Assembly: GCF_949628215.1 (NCBI RefSeq)
Contig: NC_134281.1
Coordinates: 45,652,512-45,716,511 of the forward strand
Direction: 5' to 3'
Length of the DNA: 64,000 bases
Source of the DNA: Phalacrocorax aristotelis
Taxonomy: Eukaryota > Chordata > Aves > Suliformes > Phalacrocoracidae
Below are positions 11,801 through 24,170 of the stretch, piece by piece. Both the position numbers and the translations under genes were made by a program. The notes beneath the pieces are model-generated. The model had not been told where the DNA came from and did not search any database. It saw only the letters and a list, made by a program, of their open reading frames with translations. How positions within the stretch are numbered: position 1 is the first letter of the stretch; every line of letters starts with the position of its first letter.

Positions 11801-14800
11801 ACATGACCAAAGCCATAGGAAATTAATATTGGCATTTTTTCATTTGAAACTTGATCAGACAAAGACTGAAGATCAAGAGTGGTTAAAGACTGTTGCAAAG
11901 CACATGTCAAGGTCCAGAGTTAAAGGATTTCTTTAGAGCCAAGCCAGTCTTCAGTGATTCATTTGCTTGTGCATGGTCATGCTGTATGCAGGCTAACTCC
12001 CTACTATATTTAACCTATTATTCCAGTCGGATTAGGTGTAAATAGACTGACAAATATAAACCTGTCTTATCCTTCCCTCAGACTGTGACACTATGCTAAG
12101 AAAGAGACCAAAAAAGCTGGTCCTACAAATAATTCGGTATAAATAAAATGACCAAATCACCAAAGCAGTATGCTGCAGGAGGTCCTTCTCTGTTTGTTTA
12201 TTTAAGTGCAGCCTATCTTTTTGAGGAACAGGATGGTTATTAGTTTATTCCTGTTTGAAAGCTTTGCAGCCAGATGTAGGAACTTGCAGTTCAAGAAAAG
12301 CTGTATGAGACTACAAAATTTAGATGTTTAATAGCTCTGAATCAAAGCTGTCAATGTTATTTTTATCTGCAGAACAAAGACCTCACAGCTGTAATAAAGC
12401 TTTTAATTTAGTAGTATCAGTTTGGTCTGTGCACTCTATTGGAGAGTACACTTGAATCCCTGAGCAGATATTTCAGTGAATTTTCTGATGCCTAAATGAG
12501 TAAATATATAGACTTCTGCAGTTCTAAACAATTCTATAAACTGCTTTATATTTGACATGATCCAAGCCAGCCTGGCTTCTCAACAACCTTAGATCTGGCT
12601 TTTGATTAGCACCAAACAGCATAGGGCCAGAGCATTACTGTATTTTCTTTGTATTTTTTGATAGACATAATACAACCATACCTGAAATCAATTTAGAGTG
12701 GCTTAATGCTTGCATGTCTTATTTAAATTACAGTATTTTTTCTCAAAAGAATCACTTGAGTCTGAAAGAGGAGAAAGTATCCTTTGATTCTCTGATATAA
12801 GCCCTCTTTTCCTACCTAGTAGCAGCAACAAATTCAAACCAGGTACTTGTGTGTTCTAATAAAGGGCAAGGACATTTTTTTTGCCTCAATTATCTTTCAT
12901 GTTTAATGAGGTCTCATTGTAAAATTTCTCTTAAAACTCTTTAAGCTTCTTTGCTTTGTGGCAGAACCAATAGCTTCATTGGTAACAACAGTGTGACAAT
13001 TCACTGTGTTGTAAAGTCAATAGGCATTTTTGCTTCTTCGGTGCGTGTTTGTGCTTTAGCTGTTGGTGCTTCGCCAGTCAGCAGAGGGCAGACAAGTCAC
13101 CGCATGTCCCAAACATGAAACGAGTCTCTGCTTTTAAGGCCAAAGCTGTTAAAAATGCAAATCCCGCTGAGTGTCTGGCACAGAAGTTTGTCATTCCAGT
13201 CACATGGCTTCTTTTATCTTGGAGGGCTGGTGAATACCTCCAAGTGGCAAATGCAGGGCTTCTTTTATTTTTCTAATGTTTGTTCTATACTGCAGCTCTG
13301 CATTTTTGTCCCATAATGCTGATCTTCCTCTCTACCCCTAGCAGTTCCCTTGAGATGGGCTTCTGACAGTTATATAAAGCCCCTATTCACACTGTGCCTT
13401 CCAGATAGCTCTCCTGTTGTTACATCTGCTACACTCCATGGTTTATTTAACTCCCAAGTGCTTAACCTTCCCTTCAAATCCTGAAATATTTTAAAATCAC
13501 ATGGCTTACTCCAAACATTCTTACACAGTTAAATGTCTCACTGGCACTAGTGGGGATTTCCTTATCAAAAATGCAAGTGTAGACCTCTTGCAGAATACCA
13601 GGAATAAACTACCTTTGCTTTTTAACCACTTTTTAATAAAATGCAGTAGTTAGAAATGGCAAAGTAAGAAACCCTCCTGTATGCTACAGAGGTGGCTTTT
13701 TTGAATTTACTTTTAAAATAAAACTTAATTTACAGCTTGGTAACTGTGAACCCTAAAATGAGAGCGCTGTTCCTATAGAAGATAAAACAGAACACCTTGT
13801 TCTTGTGCTATACCCCACCAATACACTACTTCCTTCCTAGTGCTAGCCTTTCCTCCAACCCTTTAAAAACAGCAACAGTAATGACAGTGAAGAACTGTCC
13901 CCTTTGAAATGACTGTTTGGGTGTACTAAGCTGTCCATTCAGCCAGCTGATCCTCCTTTCACATAAAGCTTGCTAGTCTCTTCTGTACCTAAATCCAATA
14001 CAGACTGCTTCTTCTCTAGTGTCTTGCATTCTGACGATATCTAAGCCAAAACTATTAACTCTCTTCACATTTTCTTTCTATTGTGTTGTTGCAGTGTAAG
14101 TTTATCACAAAGCTATTTTATACCTAATGCCTGTATGGATTCTGAACAAAAACTAAAGCTATTAGTAGTTGGATGCTGCTACATAAACTTAGAAACTCAG
14201 GTTCGACATTATCTAGAATACTTGAAAATACCTTTTTGGCAGGAAAAATAGAGGAGCAGTGTTCCTTCATTTTACTCTTGTGGTTGCTTAGACTGAATTT
14301 TCCCAACTCACAAAGAAGGTCACAACCTTATACTGACCCTTAACCAGGAAAAAGCTTGACCACTCTTTCTACCTAAGTTAAAAGAAATACAATAAAAGTT
14401 TGTGCTGAGTTACTTTCTTTAAACATGTTTCAATGATCATATTTATTGTTTTCTTGGTACAAGTTATTCTTAAACTTACTGCAGATGTGTTTGCAGGCAG
14501 GGTTCGCTGCTGAAGGTGCAGAATCTGGCACACCTTTCAATGACATAAACTTGTTGGAAAAGGTATGTTGTCTTAGTTTCATTAGTAAATCTAATTAGCT
14601 TTCTTTCCCTAAGTCACTAGTCCAAAATACACATCCTACACATGCAAGAGACTAGTTTTGCTCTTTCATGTAGGCACAGGAAGGTCATAGCTGGAGAAAC
14701 TAAATCAACTATGAACAACCAGCATTACTAACAGTGTCATTTTAGAAGTATGCATTTGATAGCTTAGCAGCTGACAACTTTTAAGTCACTGAGGAATTCC

Positions 14801-15441
14801 AGAGAGCAAACACCTGGAACACTAAACGGCTGGGGTTATTCAGAGTGGTGAACTGATTTTTCTATGAAGATGCCTGCACTTTTTCCTGTGTACAGAGATA
14901 TTAAAAATATAAAGACACTGTCCTTCAAAGCTCAGGATAATGACTCCAGCATTGCAAATCTTCCTTGGCTGTGAGCAAGAATCTCAAGGTCAAATCTGTT
15001 CCCTGGTATCCTACTTGGCAGGGATCTGCTTGTCTGCTTACCCAACTACGGTATTGTAAATGATAGATAATCCTTTCATCTGCCGTGGTTGCTGTCTTGT
15101 CCACTGTAGGCTGTGGACTATGTATGGGGGGGGGGGAAACATTGCTCAAACACTGAGACTGAAGCCCATTTAATTTCAGGTCATCGCTCTTGCTTCTCTC
15201 AGGTATCAGAACTTAGCTTAGTGACTTAGCACAGTGCTTTCCACAGAAATCTAGACCTAAACTTTGAGTAAGGCTTAGTTTCAGTTTGAATTCCAGTCTG
15301 TGTTTTAGACACTCTTGCATTCTATTCTCTGTGACTTATACTGTGAAATCTTATTTCCTATAGGATTGGAACGACTATGACGAAAAAACAAAGGAATCTG
15401 TTGGAATCTATGAAGTTACCCATAAATTTGTAAAATGCTGA
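8565..15441 (+). CDS. CZIB: CZIB (C1orf123), CXXC-motif zinc-binding protein (complete)
   Basis: CZIB is a small, widely conserved eukaryotic protein (DUF866 family) with two CXXC pairs that bind zinc; its cellular role is poorly known. Eight coding exons: 8565-8570, 8647-8730, 9412-9468, 10202-10283, 10773-10804, 11230-11307, 14497-14562, 15364-15441. They total 483 bp, giving 160 residues plus TGA, the same length as the human protein as I recall it. Exon 1 codes only for Met-Gly. The zinc motifs are C33-G-N-C36 (exon 3) and C67-K-L-C70 (exon 4). Later landmarks are [14 protein letters not shown] (exon 6) and [13 protein letters not shown] at the C terminus. Every junction is GT-AG and the frame is unbroken. 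Intron 6 is the longest at 3.2 kb. The gene follows MAGOH on the same strand and converges on CPT2, as in human. The very short first exon is placed by match to the human MGK start and a good donor (gtaggt). Confidence 0.95.
8777..8866 (+). repeat. Imperfect 48-bp tandem duplication in CZIB intron 2
   Basis: Two copies of a GC-rich unit follow each other with a 48-bp period. Each opens with TTCTCGGCGCCA or CTCTCGGCGCCA and continues through ggactgtccc or ggaccgtccg to a gtgggg. The copies have diverged at several positions. The duplication lies just downstream of exon 2 inside the CpG island, so it is probably a local slippage or duplication event. Confidence 0.6.
11308..14496 (+). other. CZIB intron 6
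   Basis: This 3.2-kb intron contains no coding exon that I can support and no clear transposon copy. One near-consensus CTCF-like string, TCAGCAGAGGGCAG, lies at 13078-13091. The rest is ordinary unique-looking AT-rich sequence. Confidence 0.55.
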
Positions 15442-18063
15442 AGTACATACCCCTAATAAATCCTGATGTGCTTATTAATGAAGTAGCTGTAACCATCAGA
15501 GGTGCAGTTTTCTCGGAGCTACTTTTCACATGGCTGTACTTCAGAAACAGAAACCTAAGCTGTACTTACTGTCCCTGGGACATCCTAATTAAATATTTTC
15601 CAGAGAGCACTTTTGAGATGGCCTCAGTACAAACTGAAAATAGTATACATGCTTGACTAACTGTGCCATTTTCTTATTTTTGTCTTTTTTGGGGAATATA
15701 TGTGGTTGCGATGGACCGTAGCTTAACTAACGTATCAACAGTAGCTACTTAGACAACTTACTCCCTCACAGTTTTTAATAGCCTATCACCAAGAAGTACC
15801 CACATTTGATTCTCTAACGTAAGCAAGGAAGGTCTTTTCACTCACCATTCCTATCATCAGGAAATAACTGTGAGTAAAGGGACGGCATTAACTGTTCAAG
15901 CAAAAAGCTATGTCTTTAATAGCTTTCTGCCAGTTCAAGTATAGGCACTGTGCTGGTTTTGGCTGAGAAAGGGTGAGTTTACTGAGAATGTTTAAAAACA
16001 TGACTGCTGTTGACACACACATAGCTGTCACATCTTCTGAAAATCTGAGTAAATCTCACCTGTAGTTAAAGACAGACTTTTTACTTCTTCGTAAGTGTGC
16101 TCACAATCTTGCCAGCTGTTTTCATGTTTTTTCTTTCTTTTTAAAAAGAACACCAATTGAAAACACAAACCCCCCACACCTTCTTTAGTGAATTTCATTC
16201 AAAGGCTTTTGGTCTGATTATTGTTTCCTGATACATTATTTCCTTCACCCCCCCAAATGATCACCTTCCTTTCTTTGTTTACATGAGCAAGAACAATCAT
16301 AGTATGTTTTAAAGTATGTTTTAAAATAATCCTTTTCAACTGCAAAATAGAACAGCACATTACAGGCTGCAGAGGAAACAGCCCTGACTAGAAGTTTATA
16401 AGCCATTGGACTTACTTATTTAAAGCATGCCTCTTCCCTTCCTAGCACTTGTATTTCATACTTCAAGACATAGTATTGCTTACACTTAACTGTGATAAAA
16501 TAAAAAGACACTGGGAGAACCTGGACACTAAGATATCCAAAGGATGAGTACAGGCAAGTAGGTTTCTGAGCCTCTGAACTTCATCTGTCATATCCAACCA
16601 ACATGCTCAGACCTTATGTTCTGCTAAAACGTTTGGCTGTCAGGGTCACAGTGAGCTGTGCTGAAAGGCATAACTGCATTAGTTTTACATAGCACTGCAG
16701 AAGCAAGCCCTATGGTGCTATTCAGCTCCAGAGAAAGACTCATCTTCCCAGAAGAAAAACGAGTGGAAGATGTCAGGGTTTAGAAGCACCTTCAGCTTCT
16801 TGACTGAGAAAGGCCCCTTCCCCTTTTCGTACCACCCACTTTGTAGCTGGCAGAGCCCTAGCTGTGAACAGCACACAAGGAATTGTCTGCATCAGTTGCA
16901 TCTCGCATTCACAGCATCACTTTTACTGATGTCTGTGCTCAACCTCTCCTGCAATCCCTTCAGAGAGTTCTGAGAAGTCTGTCTTCAGAACTTCTGCAAC
17001 AAGTCCCAATGCATTAAAGATGCAGCTCTAGGCACTAAGACTCTGGCATTGCTACAATAAATGACATCGAAAGTTTTAGCTGATAGAACAAGGAAACAGG
17101 AAAACATTCTGTTGAGGTTACTATTCCACAGTAAGATGATGTTTGGAAAGAGTGAACCCCAAAAGGTAAAGTTCAGTGATTCTCCTTTTTTAAGGCACAA
17201 GAGCACAGGTTTACGTAGTGAAACAAAAGCAGATTATTGAACAGATTTCACTTATGGAAGGGGAGAGCCAACGCTGCAGTATGCTTTCAGCAGTATTCTT
17301 TTCCTTTTTAAGAAACATGAGCTACTGATAAAGGGACTACCCATAATGTATAATTTTGATACAGCAATAAAAGAACTTCATGGTTATTAATAGATAGCTT
17401 TATTACCACAGTCTTTTCCAGTCAATTTAACAACACGGTGATTGCAGGTTACTTAAAGCCTCCCACTTGGTTTTTTGTTTCTCAAAAAGCTGTTACAAGG
17501 GAGAGGTGTCAAGCAGTTGAGGCACAATCAGTTCCAAAATCGATTCAAGTTTAAAGAAAAAAACCCTAACTTTTAATGTGGCAAGTTAGTAAGCAAGCCT
17601 ACTGCAAGAGTGCAAATGTAACCACTCTTTCATATTTAAAATTACTGCATATATGTTTTTAAAATCAAACAGCTAAAGAGTTAGCTGAAGAGTGTATCAC
17701 AGTGCTGTTGCCTGTCTGAACACTCCTGGAACACAGGTGTTCCGAGTTTGTAAACTCAGTAACAGTGCTTTTTATTTTATGTGTTTTAAGAACACATGGA
17801 TCTGTTGGAACAAATGGATCTGTTGCTTAATTTTGGCATTGTGAATGTTTGTATTTCCTGAAACATGCATTCAAGGTCTATAATTCATTTCTTTAAAATA
17901 GATGCAAATTTCATAGTGAATCTCACAGTATTCAAGTTGAATGAAGATAGATGAAGCCAATTAAGCTGGGCAGTCTCAGCCACATTGAACACTGATTAAT
18001 ATGCCAGTGAGACATGGTCTGCATTTTGTACTGCAACTGTCAAGTGTTCCAACATTTTTATGT
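15442..18063. other. Convergent 3' region between CZIB and CPT2
   Basis: This 2.6-kb stretch lies between the two stop codons and must hold both 3' UTRs. Plus-strand AATAAA signals for CZIB are at 15455-15460 (only 13 bp after the stop), 16499-16504 and 17366-17371. Minus-strand signals for CPT2 read as tttatt on the plus strand, for example at 17399-17404. A further AT-rich stretch with possible minus-strand signals lies near 17770. No coding exon is recognisable. Confidence 0.6.
17366..17404. promoter_or_regulatory. Back-to-back poly(A) signals on opposite strands
   Basis: AATAAA on the plus strand (17366-17371) and AATAAA on the minus strand (complement of 17399-17404) face each other across 27 bp. 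If both are used, the CZIB and CPT2 transcripts would end at or slightly past each other, giving CPT2 a 3' UTR of roughly 0.7 kb and CZIB one of roughly 1.9 kb. The human pair is also arranged tail to tail with touching 3' ends, as I recall it. Use of these signals is inferred. Confidence 0.45.
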
Positions 18064-21000
18064 CTAACTACTGATTTTCTTGCCCTTTAAAACATTAAAG
18101 ATATCTTCTAGTGACTTGTATATACACTGAAGGTATTCTTTACCATTTCTAGCTGGGTAAGAGGAAACATTACAACCTATCCAATCATCATTTACCTGAT
18201 ATCCTACTCCAAAGCCATCAGACACCACTGGGCCAAACCCTCCTAATTGCACAGCTGGGCTCAACAATGTGCTTGTAGAAATGATGTTGTGATTAAGCCG
18301 AGCGTAGGCTTGGTCTTGATAGAAATCAGGTAGTGCAATACCTTTGGATAAGGCTAAATAGCGCAAGCCAAAGAGATGTCGGTCAAATCCCTGACCTGTT
18401 AAAATAAAAAGTATTAGAGAGATGTCTAATTTTTGTGGGAAGTTAACTCACTTATTTTCATATCACATTGTTTTTCAGTCACAAAAGAGGAGGTCTATAG
18501 AACTGGGTTCTCTTCATATTACCAGGAATCAATTTTCAGAACCCAGACATTCTGCACTTTTAATGCACATATCCTAGGGAATGAAGGGCTTGCTGTTTTA
18601 CTGCTAGTCTCAACCAGGAATCATCATTGTAAACAAAAGTGCAACGTTAACAGACAATTTCAATAATATATTGCACTCTGATTAACTATTTATCTGAACA
18701 TATCCAGGCTGTTTCAAACAGAGAAAGGCTTTCCTAAAATTTTTGAATCTAAGGAGGAAAAGGATTGTGCACCAACAAGAGGAGGAAAAGTTTAGACTCT
18801 ATGGCGTAATGTTCAACAGTCAATTCTACTGAAACAATACAATAAGTTATGTTTCTGGGAAGGACAATTCAAAAGAAAGCATTCAGAAAAATACCAGGAG
18901 TAGCACAGCCAACGAATCCGTTTGATTTGGATGTTGTTAAAGCCTTTATGCCCTGCAGGGATAAGACACTAACTCCTCAGACGTAAAGCCAAAGCTCTTG
19001 GTTGCCTTGAGGAGCACAACATGCACTAAGTATTTATCTCATTTTCAAACAGCCCAGCTGCTATAAGGGCAAAAACTAAAGCATAAAAAATTCTCAACAT
19101 GTTAACAGTGAAGTGGGAAGCACACAGACATTCTCCTCTATGAAGAAACAAGTCTTAGAGAACGCGTTATAAACTGCAGCCTTCTGCTCCTGTTTTTGTC
19201 AAGTTTACATTAACATTGGACTTCTATCAAAATTAAATTGTTTAGCTGTGAAGTAAACATTTACAGCAACCTTCATAGACATTTTAGTGCAAAAGCAAGT
19301 GTGTTTGATATATTTTTACTTACCCATAGCAGCTTCTTTTGTCAAACGGCCATGGTATTTTGAGCACTCCACTATCAACTTCTGAAGCTCTTCCGTGCTA
19401 TGTTTGGACAGTTCCCTGACAAAAGCTTCCGAACATTTCTTTGTATGGATAGAGGCAGGACGTATTGTTTCTGTACGACCATGTTTGAAAGCTGCAGTAC
19501 TACAAGACTCATATGTAGCAACAGTCTGATTGTATTGTCGAAGGAAAGCCATCTGGAAGGCAAGCTGAACCACAGCATCTGGACTTACCTTCTTCTGCTT
19601 CAGAAGGTCCTTGCCCCCTTCATGGAACTGAATCAGATTAAGAGACAATGCTTCTACACTGGCATCAAATTTCTGTTTGGCTTTGGTGATTCCTGCTTTT
19701 AAGGCATCGTTCAGCTTAAAGTCAAGTTTCCGTACTGCTCTAGAAGAGTCTACTGAAGCAGGCTGGGACTGGGGGCTGACAGCTGGTGCGTTGGTGCTAT
19801 CTTTAAAAACCTCATTCTGGAACCTAAGCACAGCCACACCATCTCCCCACGAATGTTCAAAATTAAGTCCTGCAGTGCCATCCTTAGTTATGATAAGATT
19901 AAAGGATTTGTCATACCAGCGGTTAGCACCATCTCCATGCAACATAGTGTGGGACAAGTGCACAAAGTCTTTAATGGGAAAATCATCTAAACTTAAACAA
20001 AACACCGCAGAGTCTACTTTCTGAAGAGCTTCTTCATTGCCACTATCCAGTAGATTCTTTCTCAGCAAGGCCCATGTATCTCGGTTTTCAGTGGAGAGGT
20101 AGCCAAGAGGGAAGGCTGGGGATGAACTGTTGTCACTAAGGATGTATTTCAAGTGTGCTTGTATTTCTGAAGGCTTCAGCATATTTCCATCTCTATCAAT
20201 AACATCAAATACATAAAAATTCCCATTTCTCAGTACCAATAAATGTTTTGCATTTTCATCTGTGTAAAGCTCATCTCTGTTGAGTTTAGGCAGCCGTGTA
20301 GAATTGAAAAGCCTGAAGTATTGAGACATATCTAGGGGGTATGCATTGACCATGTAGGCACCAAACCAAGAAAGTGAAGAAGGCACAAATCGGATAATTT
20401 TTTTGAAGATCTCAGTGTCACTTTTTTCCGGATTGAGGTGAAAAACCTCTGGTTCAAGATAACCAGCCCTGAAGGTCTTCATAAAACGTAAAGCAGAAAC
20501 AGTGATGTTCGTAGCTCGTATGAGCTGATTGTTATATTCAGATTTCGGATCAGGATTAAAAGACATAAATGGATTAAAATTCAAAACAACAGGTTCACGT
20601 GCTTTTAGGTACATGTCAAACCAGGGACCTGAAAATGTAGAGTTGAAAAATATGTCAGAACATAAAAGCAGCTGACTGAGTCAGACCAGAGGTTCATGTA
20701 GTCAATATCCTGCTTCCAACAGCTATCATGAATAAACACCTCTTGAAGTGCATACAAACAAGACAAACCTATGCAGTAATTCCCACAAGCATTCTCCCAA
20801 CCTCCAATTATGAACAAAGGTACTGTTGGCTAACTGTATAAATACTGTATTTGGAGCAATCCATATCAAGACTGTCCATGTCATCACCAACAAGAGCCAA
20901 TTCCCATGTTTTCTGTATGGCTCAGTGATAAACCCTAACTCCTGTGACCTATAATGCAGCTCCCCAGCACTATATTTTGGTGCACACCTCACATTTGGAT

Positions 21001-24000
21001 TGGAACATGCCTCTACCTTTACCGTAAGCTAGTAATTTCTGCAACTCTCTGTAACTGAGGGCATGCTTCTCTTCAGAACCACCTTTATTTCTGATCCAGT
21101 GTTTCCCTCATTCCTGGCAGCACTCCTCCATCTACATTTGCTGTCTTACATTTCCATCTCCTTCCTCTTTCTATCCACTAAAATGACCAGCACAGGGCAA
21201 AACTCTTGATACTGTTGCATTACCATCAGTCTCTCAAGGTGGCAGGTTAGAGTCCCCACGTTACAGGGGATCGTATAGTTATTCTTCAGGGCCCAGAACT
21301 GACTTCGGAAAGCAGAATTATATTGGATACCCACAGGTCTTTTAGACAGTCTGTCAGTGTATCAAGAAGCATGAATGTGACCCAAAGGTTTTGTGCTTGC
21401 CAAAACCAAGGGAACCAATCATAGCTTTAAAAAGTAGTCACAACTTTATATGCCTCATATGCCTATGAGTCAACGAAAATCCAGGGTGCATAGGCAGACA
21501 AGGGATTTCTTAAGTAGGTTCTACTGCATCATCATCAACTTCAAACGCAGCAAGCAAGATATTGCACACTGACTGGATGCAAAGGAAACAAATGCACACC
21601 AACTTCATCTCAAGGCAGCTGATGTATTAAAAATTATTCCAAGCCTGGATCAGTCCCAAGTAGAACCTTCTAGCTAGGCTGTAAGAAGGGCAACAGGTAA
21701 CTCAAGGACCTAAGTTACAATTTTAATTCCAGGTTCTCACAGGTGAGTAACTAGCATTCATCTACAGTTTTAAAACCACATCTGTCATCATCACATAGCC
21801 TTTTAACCTTGGATTTGAAAGTTGAGGGTGGAGGCAACTATACATACTTTCAGAAACCAATTTCAAGTGGAACAAGTCTTTTATGAGGCCTAAAAAAGAA
21901 TAATAACTGAAGAAAAAGGAATACAAACACCCAACAGTTCACAGACACAAAGCAGCATGATTAGTGTTGGCAAACACCATAAAGCGACCAGTTATAACCC
22001 CAGATGTTGTTCCAAGTGAATGGAAAGTAAAAGACAGGAAACAAAACAGCAGCTTTTGTGAACTAATCTGGTATTCTCTACAGAATTTGTGGTAGCTAAC
22101 ACCCTTATAGGTAGTCTCAACAGATAGCAAGGATAAAAGTACATTTGCTGGGCAACATGCAAACTTCTACTTCCATAGGTATCTGAATGTTTCCACCCCG
22201 TTGCTATCCATCCAATACTTTCATGAGCAAATACTTGTATTTGGAAGTCAGTAGAAGCAATAAAAAGGAATAATAATAATAAAAAACAATATACATACTC
22301 CTCTCTTAATTTATTTTTCTTTATTCTCATCATCTTGTTTCTGACACTTCTTTTCTTTTGCTCTTTAAAAGAATATGGTTTTGTAGTTTTGGGGGGTTTT
22401 AAGCCCAGAGCACTGACCACTGCCTCCCAAAGCTTAGTCATATTCTCTGACCCCTCCTCAGCATTCAGTTTTCTTGCTGAATAACTTGCAATTATTTGAA
22501 AATTATTGCTTTAGTTTCTCTAAGGGAGTCACCAGTTAAGCTCCTCTATTAACCCAAACATAAATAGGCAGCAATGAAAAAAAGAAAAAAGATAAACCCT
22601 GTAAACTCAAATGTAAATACAGTAACTCAGGAAAAAAACATTTCTCCAATATCCATCTATCCAGAATTCCAGTATGTACAAGTTAAATGATGGGCATTCT
22701 TCTTTCAACCAGAGACTCGGAATTTGCTCAAATACAGTCGCAGGTAGTATTCACAGCATGTTATTCCAAATCTATAGGGTATAGAACTTAAGCTTCAGTC
22801 TATTTTATTTGTAGCATTATGAGCTGTTATCAAGCATGATGATCTACAGACTCCTTCTATATCCAGTAGGCCAACATACCTGTGATATAACTAGTATGCT
22901 TGTTCTGATTGTCTTGAGCAACCAGTTGCTCATGCAGCTCTCTTCCAATTCCCTTTTCAAACTGATGAGCAAGTTCTTCAGTTTTCCTACAACAGAATCA
23001 GTAGCGTCAAAACGCTGTCACAAGGCATGTTTTTTTATATGTAACACTTAACTTTGAAGCAGTACATGGTAACTGCAATATGTGTGTCTTGTTTGTCCAT
23101 ACCTGAATTGGTCATCAGTTAAAAGTGGTTTCTGGGCATTCAGATATCTCCTGATTGTATCTTCTAGTTTGGGAACTGGCAGTCTGAAGGAAGGGGAACA
23201 GAGAGACATGCACTTTATGAGCAGTGGTACTAATGAAGCCCGAGTTTCTGACACAGTAGTGTCTCTTTGCCTCCCCTCTTCCCTTCCTTCCTTATACCCC
23301 ATATTATCCAAACGGCTCATAAGTTTCTTGTGGAAGATGAGATGAAAGGGAATAGATGCACATATGTCATCACAGCATAAGGTTCTCAGAAAACAAGGTA
23401 GAAAAACAACTTGACTGTCTTGTTATAAAGGTATTGCAGTGAAGGGTCTTAATACCTTCCAGGGAATACAATGGAGTGACGAGCAGCTATGCAGAAGGAA
23501 GGTTTAGTGTGGCAGCCACTCCTCCATCGGGACCTCCCTTCACTGCTGGGTGCTGGACATCTACCCTTTCTTGCAAATTTCCTGATCTTTGTCATCTTCC
23601 TCTCAGCCGAAAGATGAAAATGCTCTTCTTACCACAAAATAATCCTGTTACACTCGCGGAGGTTACTTTGCAACCTGCTGGGATGTTTCAGTAGTAGGCT
23701 TATAGTCATACTCGCGCTTTAAAAAAGTAAAACCATTCCCCTCCACCGTGACTTAGGAAGAGTACATACAACAAGAAGCCAGCAGCACACCCCGAGCGCG
23801 GCCAGAGAGACACGGGAGGGAGGGCACCTCCTCTCTCCTTACGGCGGACTCCCCGGGGCCGCCGCCCTCTGCCCGCGCCCGCCCGGAGCCAGGCCCGCCG
23901 GCTGCCCTGGGCAGCCGCCCCGGGGCTGGCAGCGAGCGAACTCGCCGGAGGACGCTCACTCCCGTCCTTGCCCCGGCCCCCGCCCGGCGGCGCCTCAGGA

Positions 24001-24170
24001 GGCCGCGGGACGGGCGGTCCCGCAGGGCAGGGCAGGGAGCGGAGCGGCGCCCCGCCGTACCTGGGCAGGCTTTTCTGGTAGTGCATGGTGGGCACGATGC
24101 TGCGGTGCAGGTAGTCGCCAGCGCCCACGCTACTGTAGCCCCGCCGCAGCAGCAACTGCCGCGCCGCCAT
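18064..24170 (-). CDS. CPT2: CPT2, carnitine O-palmitoyltransferase 2 (complete)
   Basis: CPT2 sits on the matrix face of the mitochondrial inner membrane and converts acylcarnitine plus CoA to acyl-CoA plus carnitine, feeding beta-oxidation. Five exons in transcript order: 24170-24061, 23183-23103, 22986-22880, 20628-19324, 18395-18064. They total 1935 bp, giving 644 residues plus TAG (human 658, with a longer N terminus). Residues 1 to about 20 are basic and lack acidic residues until D19, as expected for a mitochondrial presequence, and are followed by [14 protein letters not shown]. The catalytic HxxxDG motif reads H358-S-W-G-D362-G, corresponding to human H372/D376. The STS motif of carnitine acyltransferases is at residues 574-576, and FGVGY follows in exon 5. 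The 1.3-kb exon 4 carries most of the catalytic domain, as in mammals. The start ATG has strong context (A at -3, G at +4). All introns are GT-AG and no break is seen. The gene diverges from SLC1A7 and converges on CZIB. Confidence 0.97.
18396..19323 (-). other. CPT2 intron 4
   Basis: This 0.9-kb intron has the donor GTAAGT on the minus strand at 19323 and a polypyrimidine tract plus CAG acceptor at 18396-18398. It contains no other exon and no recognisable repeat. Confidence 0.6.
20629..22879 (-). other. CPT2 intron 3
   Basis: This 2.25-kb intron holds a diverged ancient interspersed repeat at about 20.65-21.0 kb (listed separately) and an AAT-type short tract near 22270-22285. The short open frames show no similarity that I recognise. 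Confidence 0.6.
20650..21000 (+). repeat. Diverged ancient CR1/L3-like LINE relic
   Basis: The stretch opens with gagtcagaccagaggttcat, followed by caatatcctgcttccaacag. This resembles the remembered sauropsid repeat pattern of gtcagaccaaaggtcc plus agtatcctgtc. The sequence ccatatcaagactgtcc around 20860-20880 seems to belong to the same block. It is heavily diverged and has no coding capacity. The family assignment is by memory only. Confidence 0.4.
22987..23102 (-). other. CPT2 intron 2
   Basis: This 116-bp intron separates exon 2 (ending at the split Arg codon after DQF) from exon 3. Splice sites on the minus strand are GTATGG and TGTAG. It contains nothing else. Confidence 0.8.
23184..24060 (-). 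other. CPT2 intron 1
   Basis: This 0.88-kb intron begins inside the CpG island (donor GTACGG on the minus strand) and ends at TTCAG before exon 2. The GC-rich open frames at 23.7-24.06 kb are continuations of exon 1 into the intron and not extra coding exons. Confidence 0.7.

Noticed and set aside
15126-15136. Run of eleven G in CZIB intron 7
   Set aside because: A single homopolymer with no other G-tracts nearby to make a quadruplex; probably simple slippage.
21992-22441. 149-codon minus-strand open frame in CPT2 intron 3
   Set aside because: The frame is Lys/Ile/Leu-rich, as AT-rich DNA gives. CPT2 splicing skips it cleanly and no homology is recognised.
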